Source: JAFAHD01 sp963772515
GTDB lineage: Bacteria > Vulcanimicrobiota > Vulcanimicrobiia > Eremiobacterales > Eremiobacteraceae
DNA length: 64,000 nucleotides
Direction: 5' to 3'
Assembly (NCBI GenBank): GCA_963772515.1
Contig: CAVYXC010000005.1
Location: forward strand, 283,112 to 347,111
The notes under the pieces were generated by a model. It had not been told where the DNA came from. It was given only the letters and a program-made list of their open reading frames with translations, and did not search any database. Position numbers and translations under genes: made by a program. Shown here piece by piece: positions 28,708 through 35,997 of this stretch (the stretch's first letter is position 1; each line of letters begins with the position of its first letter).

Positions 28708-29253
28708 ATGTCCTGGGAGGCCGTCACCGCGCTCGGCAGCGCCGCCACAGCGATCGTCATCGTCGTGACCGTGATCGTCGGTTGGCGCCAGCTTGATGAA
28801 CTACGCCGCGCCACGCAGCTCGAAGGCGCGATGCGCATCTTCGCCGAGCTCGATTCCCCGGAGGTCGACGAGGCGCGGCGTTTCGTGACCTACGAGCTGC
28901 CGGAAAAGCTCAAGGATGCGCAGTTCCGCAAAGAGGTCGAGCTGACAGCGCTCGGCGATCCGCGCGTCCACAAGGAACTCGTCCTGTTGCGCTTCTTCGA
29001 TCGCGTCGGCACCTATGTCGAGGAAGGGCTCATCGAGGGCGACATCATCAACAAGGCGGCTTTCGGGCGGATCTTGAGCTCGTGGGAGATGCTGCGCGAT
29101 GTGATCGAGATCCATCGGCGCGTCGTGGGCGGGGATTTCTTATGGAAGCGCTTCGAGATGCTCAAAGATAGCGCCGCGCGCTGGGTGAGCGTTCAGGGCG
29201 TGGATCCGGCAAAGGCCAAACAGTTCATCGAGGCAGCGCGCCGGCAGGCGTGA
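28708..29253 (+). CDS. DUF4760-like membrane-anchored protein, copy 1
   Basis: A 181-residue protein with one N-terminal helix (GSAATAIVIVVTVIVGW) followed by a charged helical domain: QLDELRRATQLEGAMRIFAE, EVDEARRFVTYELPEKLKD, VLLRFFDRVGTYVEEGLIEG and MLRDVIEIHRRVVG. The pattern 'TM - QLxxLR - xxQL - helical bundle with a VGxYVxxGLI segment' is that of DUF4760-like proteins. Two more members lie at 48419 and 61660. It follows the FGE-like lipoprotein by 11 bp. Function of the family is not known; it is anchored with the helical domain most likely in the cytoplasm. Confidence 0.75.
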   Translation: MSWEAVTALGSAATAIVIVVTVIVGWRQLDELRRATQLEGAMRIFAELDSPEVDEARRFVTYELPEKLKDAQFRKEVELTALGDPRVHKELVLLRFFDRVGTYVEEGLIEGDIINKAAFGRILSSWEMLRDVIEIHRRVVGGDFLWKRFEMLKDSAARWVSVQGVDPAKAKQFIEAARRQA

Positions 29254-29363
29254 CGCTTGCTCGCCCCCATCGAACTCTCATTTCCATCTCAGCCCATTCC
29301 CATCGGCCGGCCATATCATGAGCACGCCCACTCCCACGCTTCTTTAGGAGACCGATACCACAC

Positions 29364-29771
29364 GTGAAAAACCTAAGACCACTGCTCGTCGCAACGCTGT
29401 GCGCGCTATCGCTTGGAGCACCAGCACTTGCGCTCGCGCAGAGCGCCACCATCTCGGATGCGACGCAACCCGTCGCGCCGAACGCTCAACCGAGCGGCCA
29501 ACCAGGCACGCACCACCACCATGGCATGGGTGCGATGCTCCGCAACCTCAACCTCAGCCAACAACAGCAGGCCCAGATCAAGACGCTTATCACCAGTTAC
29601 AAGCAAGCGCACCCGCAAGGCAGCCAACCCGATTCTGCCGCGCGCGCGCAGCTCAAACAACAGATCCTCGCTGTGCTGACGCCGGACCAGCGCGCCAAGC
29701 TCGAAGCCGAAAAGCAGGCTTGGAAAAAGCAGCATCTCAGCGTGACCCCGTCGGCGTCGCCGTCTCCTTAA
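29364..29771 (+). CDS. Small periplasmic Spy/CpxP-like protein (LTxxQ type)
   Basis: A 135-residue exported protein: signal peptide RPLLVATLCALSLGAPALALA, then a spacer with HHHHGMG, and two LTxxQ-like helical motifs (LNLSQQQQAQIKTLITSYK and VLTPDQRAKLEAEKQAWKK). This is the layout of Spy/CpxP-like periplasmic chaperones and sensors, which are induced by envelope stress. GTG start at 29364 with AGGAG about 13 bases upstream. Ends at a strong bidirectional terminator shared with the OPT transporter gene. Confidence 0.75.
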   Translation: MKNLRPLLVATLCALSLGAPALALAQSATISDATQPVAPNAQPSGQPGTHHHHGMGAMLRNLNLSQQQQAQIKTLITSYKQAHPQGSQPDSAARAQLKQQILAVLTPDQRAKLEAEKQAWKKQHLSVTPSASPSP

Positions 29772-29786
29772 GGCGACCTGGCAGAC

Positions 29787-29825
29787 AAAAGGCTGCGATC
29801 AAATGCGATCGCAGCCTTTTTCTTT
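29787..29825. terminator. Bidirectional intrinsic terminator, 14-bp perfect stem
   Basis: Arms 29787-29800 and 29807-29820 form a perfect 14-bp stem with a six-base loop, followed by a T-rich tail (ttttctttcc). The A-run at its left arm gives a matching T-run on the other strand, so it can serve both the Spy-like gene (+) and the OPT transporter gene (-), which converge on it. Confidence 0.85.
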
Positions 29826-29848
29826 CCGGCCAAGCGGGCGCGGGAGGA

Positions 29849-31828
29849 TCAGGTCACGATGCGTTGCGCGAGGCGCGCGCTCCAGCGATAGAGCACGAAG
29901 ATGGTCAGCGCGAATGCGACCGCAGCGAGGGGCACTGCGTACACCTGGAACGCATCGCCGACGAGTGCGAACGGCGTCGCATTCCCGGTTTTGACGATGA
30001 CGCCGGCGAGCAACACATTGAACAAGCTCTCACCGACGATCAGGCCTGACGCGACGAGGACGCCCATGCGCCGAGCGATGTCCGGGTTGGGCCCTTTCGC
30101 GACCGAGCGGTTGTAGATCCAGCCGACGACGGCGCCGAGCACCGCGGCCGACGTCGTCGCAGCCGGCAGATAGATGCCGAGTCCGACCGCGAGCGGCGGG
30201 AATTGGTACCGCGTCTTGGCGCGCAGCAGCTCGTCGATGACGATGAGGACCACGCCGATCAAGGCGCCGATCCCCAGCAGACCCCAATTGATCTGCCCTT
30301 GTATCACGCCTTTCGCCAGCTCGGAGATCAACGTCGCCTGCGGCGCGGGCAGCGCATGCGGGCCCGTGAAGCCATACGCCTTGTTCAGCAAGTCCAGGAT
30401 CGGCGGGATGACGATCGAGCCGAAGATCACGCCGCCGATCAACGCCACTTGCTGGCGCCACGGCGTCGCATCGACGAGCTGGCCGGTCTTGAGGTCTTGC
30501 AGATTGTCGTTTGAGATGGTAGCGACGTTGAGCAGCACGGCGGTGACGAAGAGCGCATATGCGACAAGCGCCGGCGCGCCGGTTGCGCCAGTGGTCTTGG
30601 CGATGAACAACAAGAGCAATGAGGCGCCGATGACGGTCAAGATGCCAAGTCCCGACACGGGGCTGTTGGAAGCGCCGATCAGCCCGGCCATGTAGCCGCA
30701 TGCGGCCGCGACGAAGAAGCCCGCGATCACGACGTAGATCAAGCCGGCGATCACCAGCGGCACCGTCAGCGACGCAATCGCGCTCCCGTGTATGAACACC
30801 GCCAGCAAGAACGCCAGCGGAATAAAGCACGCGACGCTGATGAGCGCCACCATGCCGATCGGCAGATCGCGCTCGGTGCGCGGCACAGCGTATTCGTCGC
30901 CGCCCGCGGCCGCGCGCGTGCGTGCCGCCGCGATCGCCGAGGTGACGCCGGTGTAGACCGGCCGTATGAGCCGCCAGAGCGTCCACAGCGCCGCGATGCC
31001 GATCGTCCCCGCGCCGATGAAGCGCACTTGGCCGTGCCACACCGACACCGCGAAATCTGCCGCTGGGCCAGCCGCCGGATGCAGCGCGGTGAGCAGCGGG
31101 GTCAAGATGCCCCACGCGATGACCAAGCCGCCCAAGATGGCGAGGCCGACTTGTATTCCGATGAGATGGCCCGCGCCGACAAGCGCGAGCGACATCGACA
31201 TGCCGAAGCCGGTCGCACCCGTACCGGCTCGGAAATAGCCGCTGATCTCGTCCGTGAAGATGCGGGCGGCCGCAAGCGCTGCGTACCCGGCTGACGCGAC
31301 CGCGCCCATGGACAGCGCCAGTAGGCCTTTCTTATTCTCTTCGACCGACGCGGCATTCGCGTCGCGCGACCCTACGCCGACCTTCAGCACTTCCGCCGCC
31401 GCCACGCCCTCGGGGAATGGCAAGTCGGATTGGACGACCAGCGCTCGGCGCAGCGGCACGCTGTACGTCACGCCGAGGATGCCGCCGATGGCGCACACCG
31501 CGAACGATTCCCAGTACGGAAAACCAGTCCACCAGCCGACCATCACGAGACCCGGCAGCACGAAGATGATGGCCGACAGCGTGCCGGCGGCCGATGCGAT
31601 CGTCTGAACGATGTTGTTCTCCCAGATCGTCGCGTTGCGGAACGCGCGCAGCACGGCCATAGAGATGACCGCAGCGGGTATCGACGTGGCGAACGTGAGC
31701 CCGACCTTGAGGCCGAGATAGATATTTGCGGCCGTGAACACGAGCGTGATTGCGGCGCCGAGCACGAACCCGCGCCAGGTCAGTTCAAGGCGCGTGTCTC
31801 GTGCCATGGGGACGGTCGCTGTGGCCAA
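29849..31828 (-). CDS. OPT family oligopeptide transporter
   Basis: A 659-residue inner-membrane transporter with about 16 helices, typical of bacterial OPT proteins that import peptides or metal-chelates with protons. The N-terminus TWRGFVLGAAITLVFTAANI-type start, LKVGLTFATSIPAAVISMAV, PFPEGVAAAEVLKVG and GLIGASNSPVSGLGILTVIG are OPT landmarks. TTG 31828 is chosen as start because GGAGG is nine bases upstream; an ATG at 31807 would leave that box about 30 bases away. Single gene, divergent from the ferritin-like gene. Confidence 0.92.
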   Translation of the reverse strand: MATATVPMARDTRLELTWRGFVLGAAITLVFTAANIYLGLKVGLTFATSIPAAVISMAVLRAFRNATIWENNIVQTIASAAGTLSAIIFVLPGLVMVGWWTGFPYWESFAVCAIGGILGVTYSVPLRRALVVQSDLPFPEGVAAAEVLKVGVGSRDANAASVEENKKGLLALSMGAVASAGYAALAAARIFTDEISGYFRAGTGATGFGMSMSLALVGAGHLIGIQVGLAILGGLVIAWGILTPLLTALHPAAGPAADFAVSVWHGQVRFIGAGTIGIAALWTLWRLIRPVYTGVTSAIAAARTRAAAGGDEYAVPRTERDLPIGMVALISVACFIPLAFLLAVFIHGSAIASLTVPLVIAGLIYVVIAGFFVAAACGYMAGLIGASNSPVSGLGILTVIGASLLLLFIAKTTGATGAPALVAYALFVTAVLLNVATISNDNLQDLKTGQLVDATPWRQQVALIGGVIFGSIVIPPILDLLNKAYGFTGPHALPAPQATLISELAKGVIQGQINWGLLGIGALIGVVLIVIDELLRAKTRYQFPPLAVGLGIYLPAATTSAAVLGAVVGWIYNRSVAKGPNPDIARRMGVLVASGLIVGESLFNVLLAGVIVKTGNATPFALVGDAFQVYAVPLAAVAFALTIFVLYRWSARLAQRIVT

Positions 31829-31974
31829 AGGTCAAATCCTCCGGGCGCGAACGATCTCGGGCTAGCGCGGGTTCTTCGGGACGGGCGCGAGTTCTTTGTC
31901 GGCTCGCGGGCAAGATACCCATGGGGCTGATTCGAACACGTGGGTCCACTTCCGAGCATCATAGGAGCACGCAC

Positions 31975-32445
31975 ATGAAAGCACCAGCCGCCAAAGAGGA
32001 AAAGGCGATCACGAGAAAACGCCTCGCCGAGCTGTTGAACGAAGATCTATCGCGCGAATATCAGGCGATCATCGCCTACGTCGTCTACTCGCAAGTGCTC
32101 AAAGGCGCCGAGTACATGAGCATCGCGGATCAGCTCGAGCTCCACGCCAAGCAAGAGCTCGAGCACGCGCTCATCATCTCTCGGCAGATCGACTATCTCG
32201 GCGCGATGCCGACCGTGACTCCCAAGTCAGTGCGGACCTCGAGCAAGCCCAAGGATATGTTGCGCTTCGACCTGGCCAACGAGAACGAGACCATCCGCAA
32301 CTACCGCGATCGCGTGCGGCAGTGCGAGGAGCTCGGCGAATTCGCGATGGCGGAGCAGATCCGCGGCATCCTGGTCAACGAACAGGACCACCAAATCGAT
32401 CTGGCCACCGCGTTAGGCGTCGACGCGCCGAACGTGTCGGGCTAG
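31975..32445 (+). CDS. Ferritin-like / bacterioferritin family protein
   Basis: A 156-residue four-helix protein from ATG 31975 with AGGAG eight bases upstream. Diiron-type ligands are spread as in bacterioferritins: EYQAIIAYVVYSQ in helix A, ELHAKQELEHALIIS (ExxH) in helix B, NENETIRNYRDRVRQCEE in helix C and NEQDHQIDLATALG (ExxxH) in helix D. Likely stores or detoxifies iron, or protects DNA. No heme-ligand methionine could be assigned with confidence. The frame extends upstream to 31750 but without protein-like features. Confidence 0.85.
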   Translation: MKAPAAKEEKAITRKRLAELLNEDLSREYQAIIAYVVYSQVLKGAEYMSIADQLELHAKQELEHALIISRQIDYLGAMPTVTPKSVRTSSKPKDMLRFDLANENETIRNYRDRVRQCEELGEFAMAEQIRGILVNEQDHQIDLATALGVDAPNVSG

Positions 32446-32464
32446 GCGATCGATCCGGACGCCT

Positions 32465-33307
32465 TCACTCCGTGTAGAAGCAGAACATGTAGACCCCGAG
32501 CGCCATCGCGAAAAACGTCCATAGCGTCGCGCCTAGACGCCCTTTGATCAGCCCGCCATCGGCGAGCAGCTTCGCGGCCGCAAGCCCAAAGCCTAAGAAC
32601 GAGAAAATAGCATGTTCGTGCTTGACCTCATGCATCGAGGCCATCATCTTCTGCATCGCCGGGCTATTCGCCATGCCCGGATCGGACATGTGCTTCATCA
32701 ACTGCTGCGTCTCGATGCCGCCATGCGTGTGGAAGAATAGATAGACGGCGCCGAAGACCGCGATCGCCGGCACGGCCCACACCTTCAAGAGCGGCGGCAA
32801 CAGATCCGCGGCGCGCAGCAGTTCGACGACCGCCAGGACGATCAGGAGAACCACGAAGACCCGGTGCTGCAGCACTGAGGGATCCTGGAAGCTCATCCAA
32901 AATCCGTACGGGCCGCTCGGCCACGCCTTAGGGTCGTTGCGCAAGAACAAGAACTCCACCAGCCCCAAGAGCACCAGCCCCGGCACGTAATTCAGCCACG
33001 TGCGGCGCGGCCACATCAATCCTGCGATGAGCGCGCTGAAGCCCCAAAAGAACAGAAAGAAGCCGGCACCGCGATGGTTGAAGATCGACCAGTCGGTGTC
33101 GTTCACCGGCGATGCGATGCCCATCTCGGGGTCCTGCATCATCTGACTCGGCTGTGCCGTCGAACTAGGCTGCATGCCCGGCATGCCGGGCATGTTCATC
33201 GGCATCGGCGTCGCCGCCGGGGCTGACGTCGCCGCGGATGACGGCAGCGCGCCGAGGAAAATGCAAACCGCTATGACAGCCAGCGTGTATACACCGCGTT
33301 GGATCAT
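32465..33307 (-). CDS. Met/His-rich polytopic membrane protein
   Basis: A 280-residue protein with a signal peptide (GVYTLAVIAVCIFLGALPSSA), then a Met/Pro-rich exported stretch (PMPMNMPGMPGMQPS, QMMQDPEMG) and about five membrane helices. Histidines stand at helix edges (FNHRGAGF, LQHRVFVV, FFHTHGGIE, EVKHEHAIFS) and a further Met-rich loop (MKHMSDPGMANSPAMQKMMA) lies between helices. This composition is typical of copper-handling membrane proteins, though no known family is matched. Its start overlaps the stop of the degenerate M48 gene, so the two are co-translated. Confidence 0.7.
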   Translation of the reverse strand: MIQRGVYTLAVIAVCIFLGALPSSAATSAPAATPMPMNMPGMPGMQPSSTAQPSQMMQDPEMGIASPVNDTDWSIFNHRGAGFFLFFWGFSALIAGLMWPRRTWLNYVPGLVLLGLVEFLFLRNDPKAWPSGPYGFWMSFQDPSVLQHRVFVVLLIVLAVVELLRAADLLPPLLKVWAVPAIAVFGAVYLFFHTHGGIETQQLMKHMSDPGMANSPAMQKMMASMHEVKHEHAIFSFLGFGLAAAKLLADGGLIKGRLGATLWTFFAMALGVYMFCFYTE

Positions 33308-34173
33308 CAGTCGTGCTCCTTTGACCGAGGCTCAATGCCGCCTTGCAACGCCTTCCACCTCTTGTGGAGCTCTTGCAGGCGGAACGCGAGCGGCGGAGCC
33401 GGGACTTGAAGCGCCGCGACGTTGACCCAAAAGCCGTGGACGCCGAGCGCGTGGCGGACGTATGCATCTGCGTTGACGTCGACGAGCAGCCGGCGGTTTG
33501 CGGCGAACAGCAGCAGGCCCTGTATCCCCTTGGCCAGCGTTGCGGCATACCGGTCGCGCGAATACGTCCGCGCGTGGCGCAGCGGATTGGCGAGATATGG
33601 CACCGCTTCGATGTAGGCGAGGAGCAGTTGGTTCCACAGCGCGGTATGTTTGAGTCTGATCCTTCCAAGCTCGTAACCGAGGAAGTAGGCGGCGATGTCC
33701 TGCGACTGATCGAGATCGGCCTCCAGCGCCGACTCCCCCAAGACGATGTAGTCGCGCTGCCAATCCGACCCGCCGGCCGAAAACGGCGGGTTCACGTGAT
33801 CGGCGATGAACAGCTCGGGCACCTTTGCCATTCCCAGCGTGCGGCACTGCTCTTCAAGGATCGAGCGGATGTATTTGAATTGTTCATCGGAAGCTTCAAC
33901 GGCCGTGGCGAGCAGGCGCGCCCTGCGGATGCTGCGCGTGAACGTTAGGGCCGGCAGGCCGACCAGCGCAGCCACGATGAGGTCGCGAAGCAGCGCGACT
34001 TGCTTGGCGATGAAAGGGTGGTTCTTGAGCCAATCGGGGTGGATGAACAGCAACGTGAGCGCGCCCGCCAGCAGCGCGAAGTTGACGATCACCGCTATGA
34101 TGAAATACGGCACCTCTAAAGGATGCCGTAGCGATCGCTCGTCTATGCCCTCGGGCAGCACGGCTTGCGTCAT
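33307..34173 (-). CDS. M48-like membrane protein without zinc ligands (pseudoprotease)
   Basis: A 288-residue protein with two N-terminal membrane helices (YFIIAVIVNFALLAGALTLLF and a second at about 62-80), followed by a domain with the layout of M48 peptidases. Where M48 has HExxH it reads Y167-ELG-R171 in YFLGYELGRIRLKHT, so both zinc histidines are gone while the glutamate and the rest (LGRIRLKHT versus usual LGHIRxGHT) remain. The third ligand region (TYSRDRYAATLA instead of ExxADRxA) also lacks the glutamate. It is therefore probably not a protease but a binding or scaffold subunit. It overlaps and precedes the Met/His-rich membrane protein. Confidence 0.7.
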   Translation of the reverse strand: MTQAVLPEGIDERSLRHPLEVPYFIIAVIVNFALLAGALTLLFIHPDWLKNHPFIAKQVALLRDLIVAALVGLPALTFTRSIRRARLLATAVEASDEQFKYIRSILEEQCRTLGMAKVPELFIADHVNPPFSAGGSDWQRDYIVLGESALEADLDQSQDIAAYFLGYELGRIRLKHTALWNQLLLAYIEAVPYLANPLRHARTYSRDRYAATLAKGIQGLLLFAANRRLLVDVNADAYVRHALGVHGFWVNVAALQVPAPPLAFRLQELHKRWKALQGGIEPRSKEHD

Positions 34174-34264
34174 GGACCCGCGCTTCTACGTCGGCGCAGC
34201 TGTTTCAGCCCTATGATGATCCAAAAAGGACAGAGCCGCGAGTTCGAAGCACGTAGAGCGCGCT

Positions 34265-35785
34265 ATGAACGCGCAAAAGAACGTTCCCATTCCGGGAACG
34301 GAGCGAAAGGTCTGGCCCGGAAGCCACCAGGCGGAGCCGCTCGTTTCGGATCACGACCTCTTGCTGACGGCGTGGCTTCGCCCGAGGCGCGGAGGCGAAC
34401 TCGACGCCGACAAGGCTCGAGACCTCGGAGCGACGCCGCCGTCGCGGCGTGCGTATGTTGAGCGAAAAGCCCTCGCGCAGCAGACGGGCGCGGATCCGGC
34501 GGATGTCGAGTTGCTGCGCCGCTACTGCGGCCGGTTCGGCCTCACGATCGCCGAAACGCAGTGGCGGTCCGTTTCGGTCAGCGGCTCGCTTGAGCGGCTG
34601 ATCGAGGCGTTCGGCGCAACGGTTGCGATCTTCGAAGACGCCAGCCAACGCCGTTTCCGCCATCGATCCAATGCGCTACATGTGCCTGCAGACATCGCCG
34701 CCATCGTCCAGGGCATCTTCGGCCTTCATCAGTGGCCGCGCTCGCGCAAGCTAGGCTCTTTGGCCCGCCATTCGACGCCGCTGCGGGCGCGCGATGTCGC
34801 CGAGCGCTATCAGTTTCCCGATGGAGACGGCCGCGGCCAGACCATCGGCGTCGTACAACTGCGCGGTGTATTCAAACAAAACGATTTCGACCAATGCATG
34901 AAAGCCCAAGGTCTCAAGTTCTCAGCGCCGATCATCAAACGCGTCGACAACGCGGCGGTCGAACACGAGGTCGCGACGACCAAAGATCTTGAAGCGGCGC
35001 TCGACGTGCAGATCATCGGCTCGCTCGCGCCGGGCGCCCGGATCGTCGTCTACGAAGCGCCCGACGACGAGCGCGGCTTCCTCGACGCGATCCGTGAAGC
35101 GGTCTTCGATGAAGAGCACGCGCCGTCGGTGCTATCGATCAGTTATGGATGGCCCGAACATCTGTGGACGCCGGTCGCGCTGGGACTCCTTGACGACCTG
35201 CTCACTACCGCCGCGCTCGCGGGCGTGAGCATCTTCTGCTCATCCGGCGACAACGGCGCCGAGCTCGACTACGACGGCGCGCCGCACGTGTTGGCACCGG
35301 CCTCGAGCCCGTTCGCGATCGCGTGCGGAGCGACCGTCATACCCGCGGGTGAGAAACACGCAGAGCAAGCGTGGGAAAAGACTGGCGGCGGCTTCAGCGA
35401 GCGTTTCGACATACCGCAATGGCAAGAGGCCGCGCGATCGATCGCGACGCGGCACCGCGTGAACCCCGGCCGCGGCGTGCCTGATGTGGCCGCGCAAGAA
35501 CAACCCGGCTACTACGTCATCATGGACGGAACCGAGTTGGCGATGGGCGGCACGAGTTCGGTCGCGCCGCTGTGGGCGGCGTTGACGGCGCGGATCAACC
35601 AACGACTCGGTGCACCGATCGGCTTTTTCTCGCCGATTCTCTATCGCCGGTCTCCGGAACCGCTTTTCGTCGACGTCACCGGCGGAAGCAACGGCCGTTT
35701 CCAGGCCGGCGCCGGATGGGATCCGTGCACTGGCCTGGGTGTTCCGATCGGCGTTGCGATAGAAAAAGCGCTACGGCAGCCGTAG
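34265..35785 (+). CDS. S53 family serine-carboxyl peptidase (sedolisin/kumamolisin type)
   Basis: A 506-residue enzyme with its prodomain (about residues 20-165, ending before RHSTPLRARDVAERYQFP) and a catalytic domain. The active-site set is complete: E243 and D247 in KDLEAALDVQI, D329 in SSGDNGA and the nucleophile S431 in GGTSSVAP. The C-terminal calcium site is visible in VDVTGGSNG and GWDPCTGLG. S53 enzymes work at low pH outside the cell after removing their prodomain. No signal peptide is seen, which is common among bacterial S53 members. The stop codon lies inside a terminator-like hairpin. Confidence 0.93.
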   Translation: MNAQKNVPIPGTERKVWPGSHQAEPLVSDHDLLLTAWLRPRRGGELDADKARDLGATPPSRRAYVERKALAQQTGADPADVELLRRYCGRFGLTIAETQWRSVSVSGSLERLIEAFGATVAIFEDASQRRFRHRSNALHVPADIAAIVQGIFGLHQWPRSRKLGSLARHSTPLRARDVAERYQFPDGDGRGQTIGVVQLRGVFKQNDFDQCMKAQGLKFSAPIIKRVDNAAVEHEVATTKDLEAALDVQIIGSLAPGARIVVYEAPDDERGFLDAIREAVFDEEHAPSVLSISYGWPEHLWTPVALGLLDDLLTTAALAGVSIFCSSGDNGAELDYDGAPHVLAPASSPFAIACGATVIPAGEKHAEQAWEKTGGGFSERFDIPQWQEAARSIATRHRVNPGRGVPDVAAQEQPGYYVIMDGTELAMGGTSSVAPLWAALTARINQRLGAPIGFFSPILYRRSPEPLFVDVTGGSNGRFQAGAGWDPCTGLGVPIGVAIEKALRQP

Positions 35786-35790
35786 CGCTT
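35766..35790. terminator. Bidirectional terminator hairpin overlapping the S53 stop codon
   Basis: Arms 35766-35776 and 35780-35790 pair over 11 bp with a three-base loop. The stop codon of the S53 gene (35783-35785) sits in the right arm. An A-run (35763-35767) gives a T-tail on the - strand, so it may mainly end transcripts of the small - strand gene. Confidence 0.65.
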
Positions 35791-35796
35791 GCGGGT

Positions 35797-35982
35797 CTAG
35801 TTCATGCACCCGAGCGCGTCGTCATGGAACTGCTTGTGCGCGGCCTTGAACTTGTCGACGGCCTTTTGAAGTTTTTCTTTGTCCACGCCGGCCGCTGCGG
35901 CCAGTTTCTTGTGAAGCTCGTCGATCTGCTTCGCATGCTCGTTGACGCGCTGCGCCAGTTCTTCTTTCAGCGTACTTGCCAT
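35797..35982 (-). CDS. Small helical protein
   Basis: Sixty-one residues, almost entirely one long amphipathic helix with heptad character: LKEELAQRVNEHAKQIDELH, KLAAAAGVDKEKLQKAVDKF. GGGAG lies upstream of ATG 35982. It sits 15 bp after the cyclase-STAND gene on the same strand and may be co-transcribed with it. No family recognised. A single Cys near the C-terminus (LGCMN). Confidence 0.6.
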   Translation of the reverse strand: MASTLKEELAQRVNEHAKQIDELHKKLAAAAGVDKEKLQKAVDKFKAAHKQFHDDALGCMN

Positions 35983-35997
35983 GGTGATTGTCGCTCC

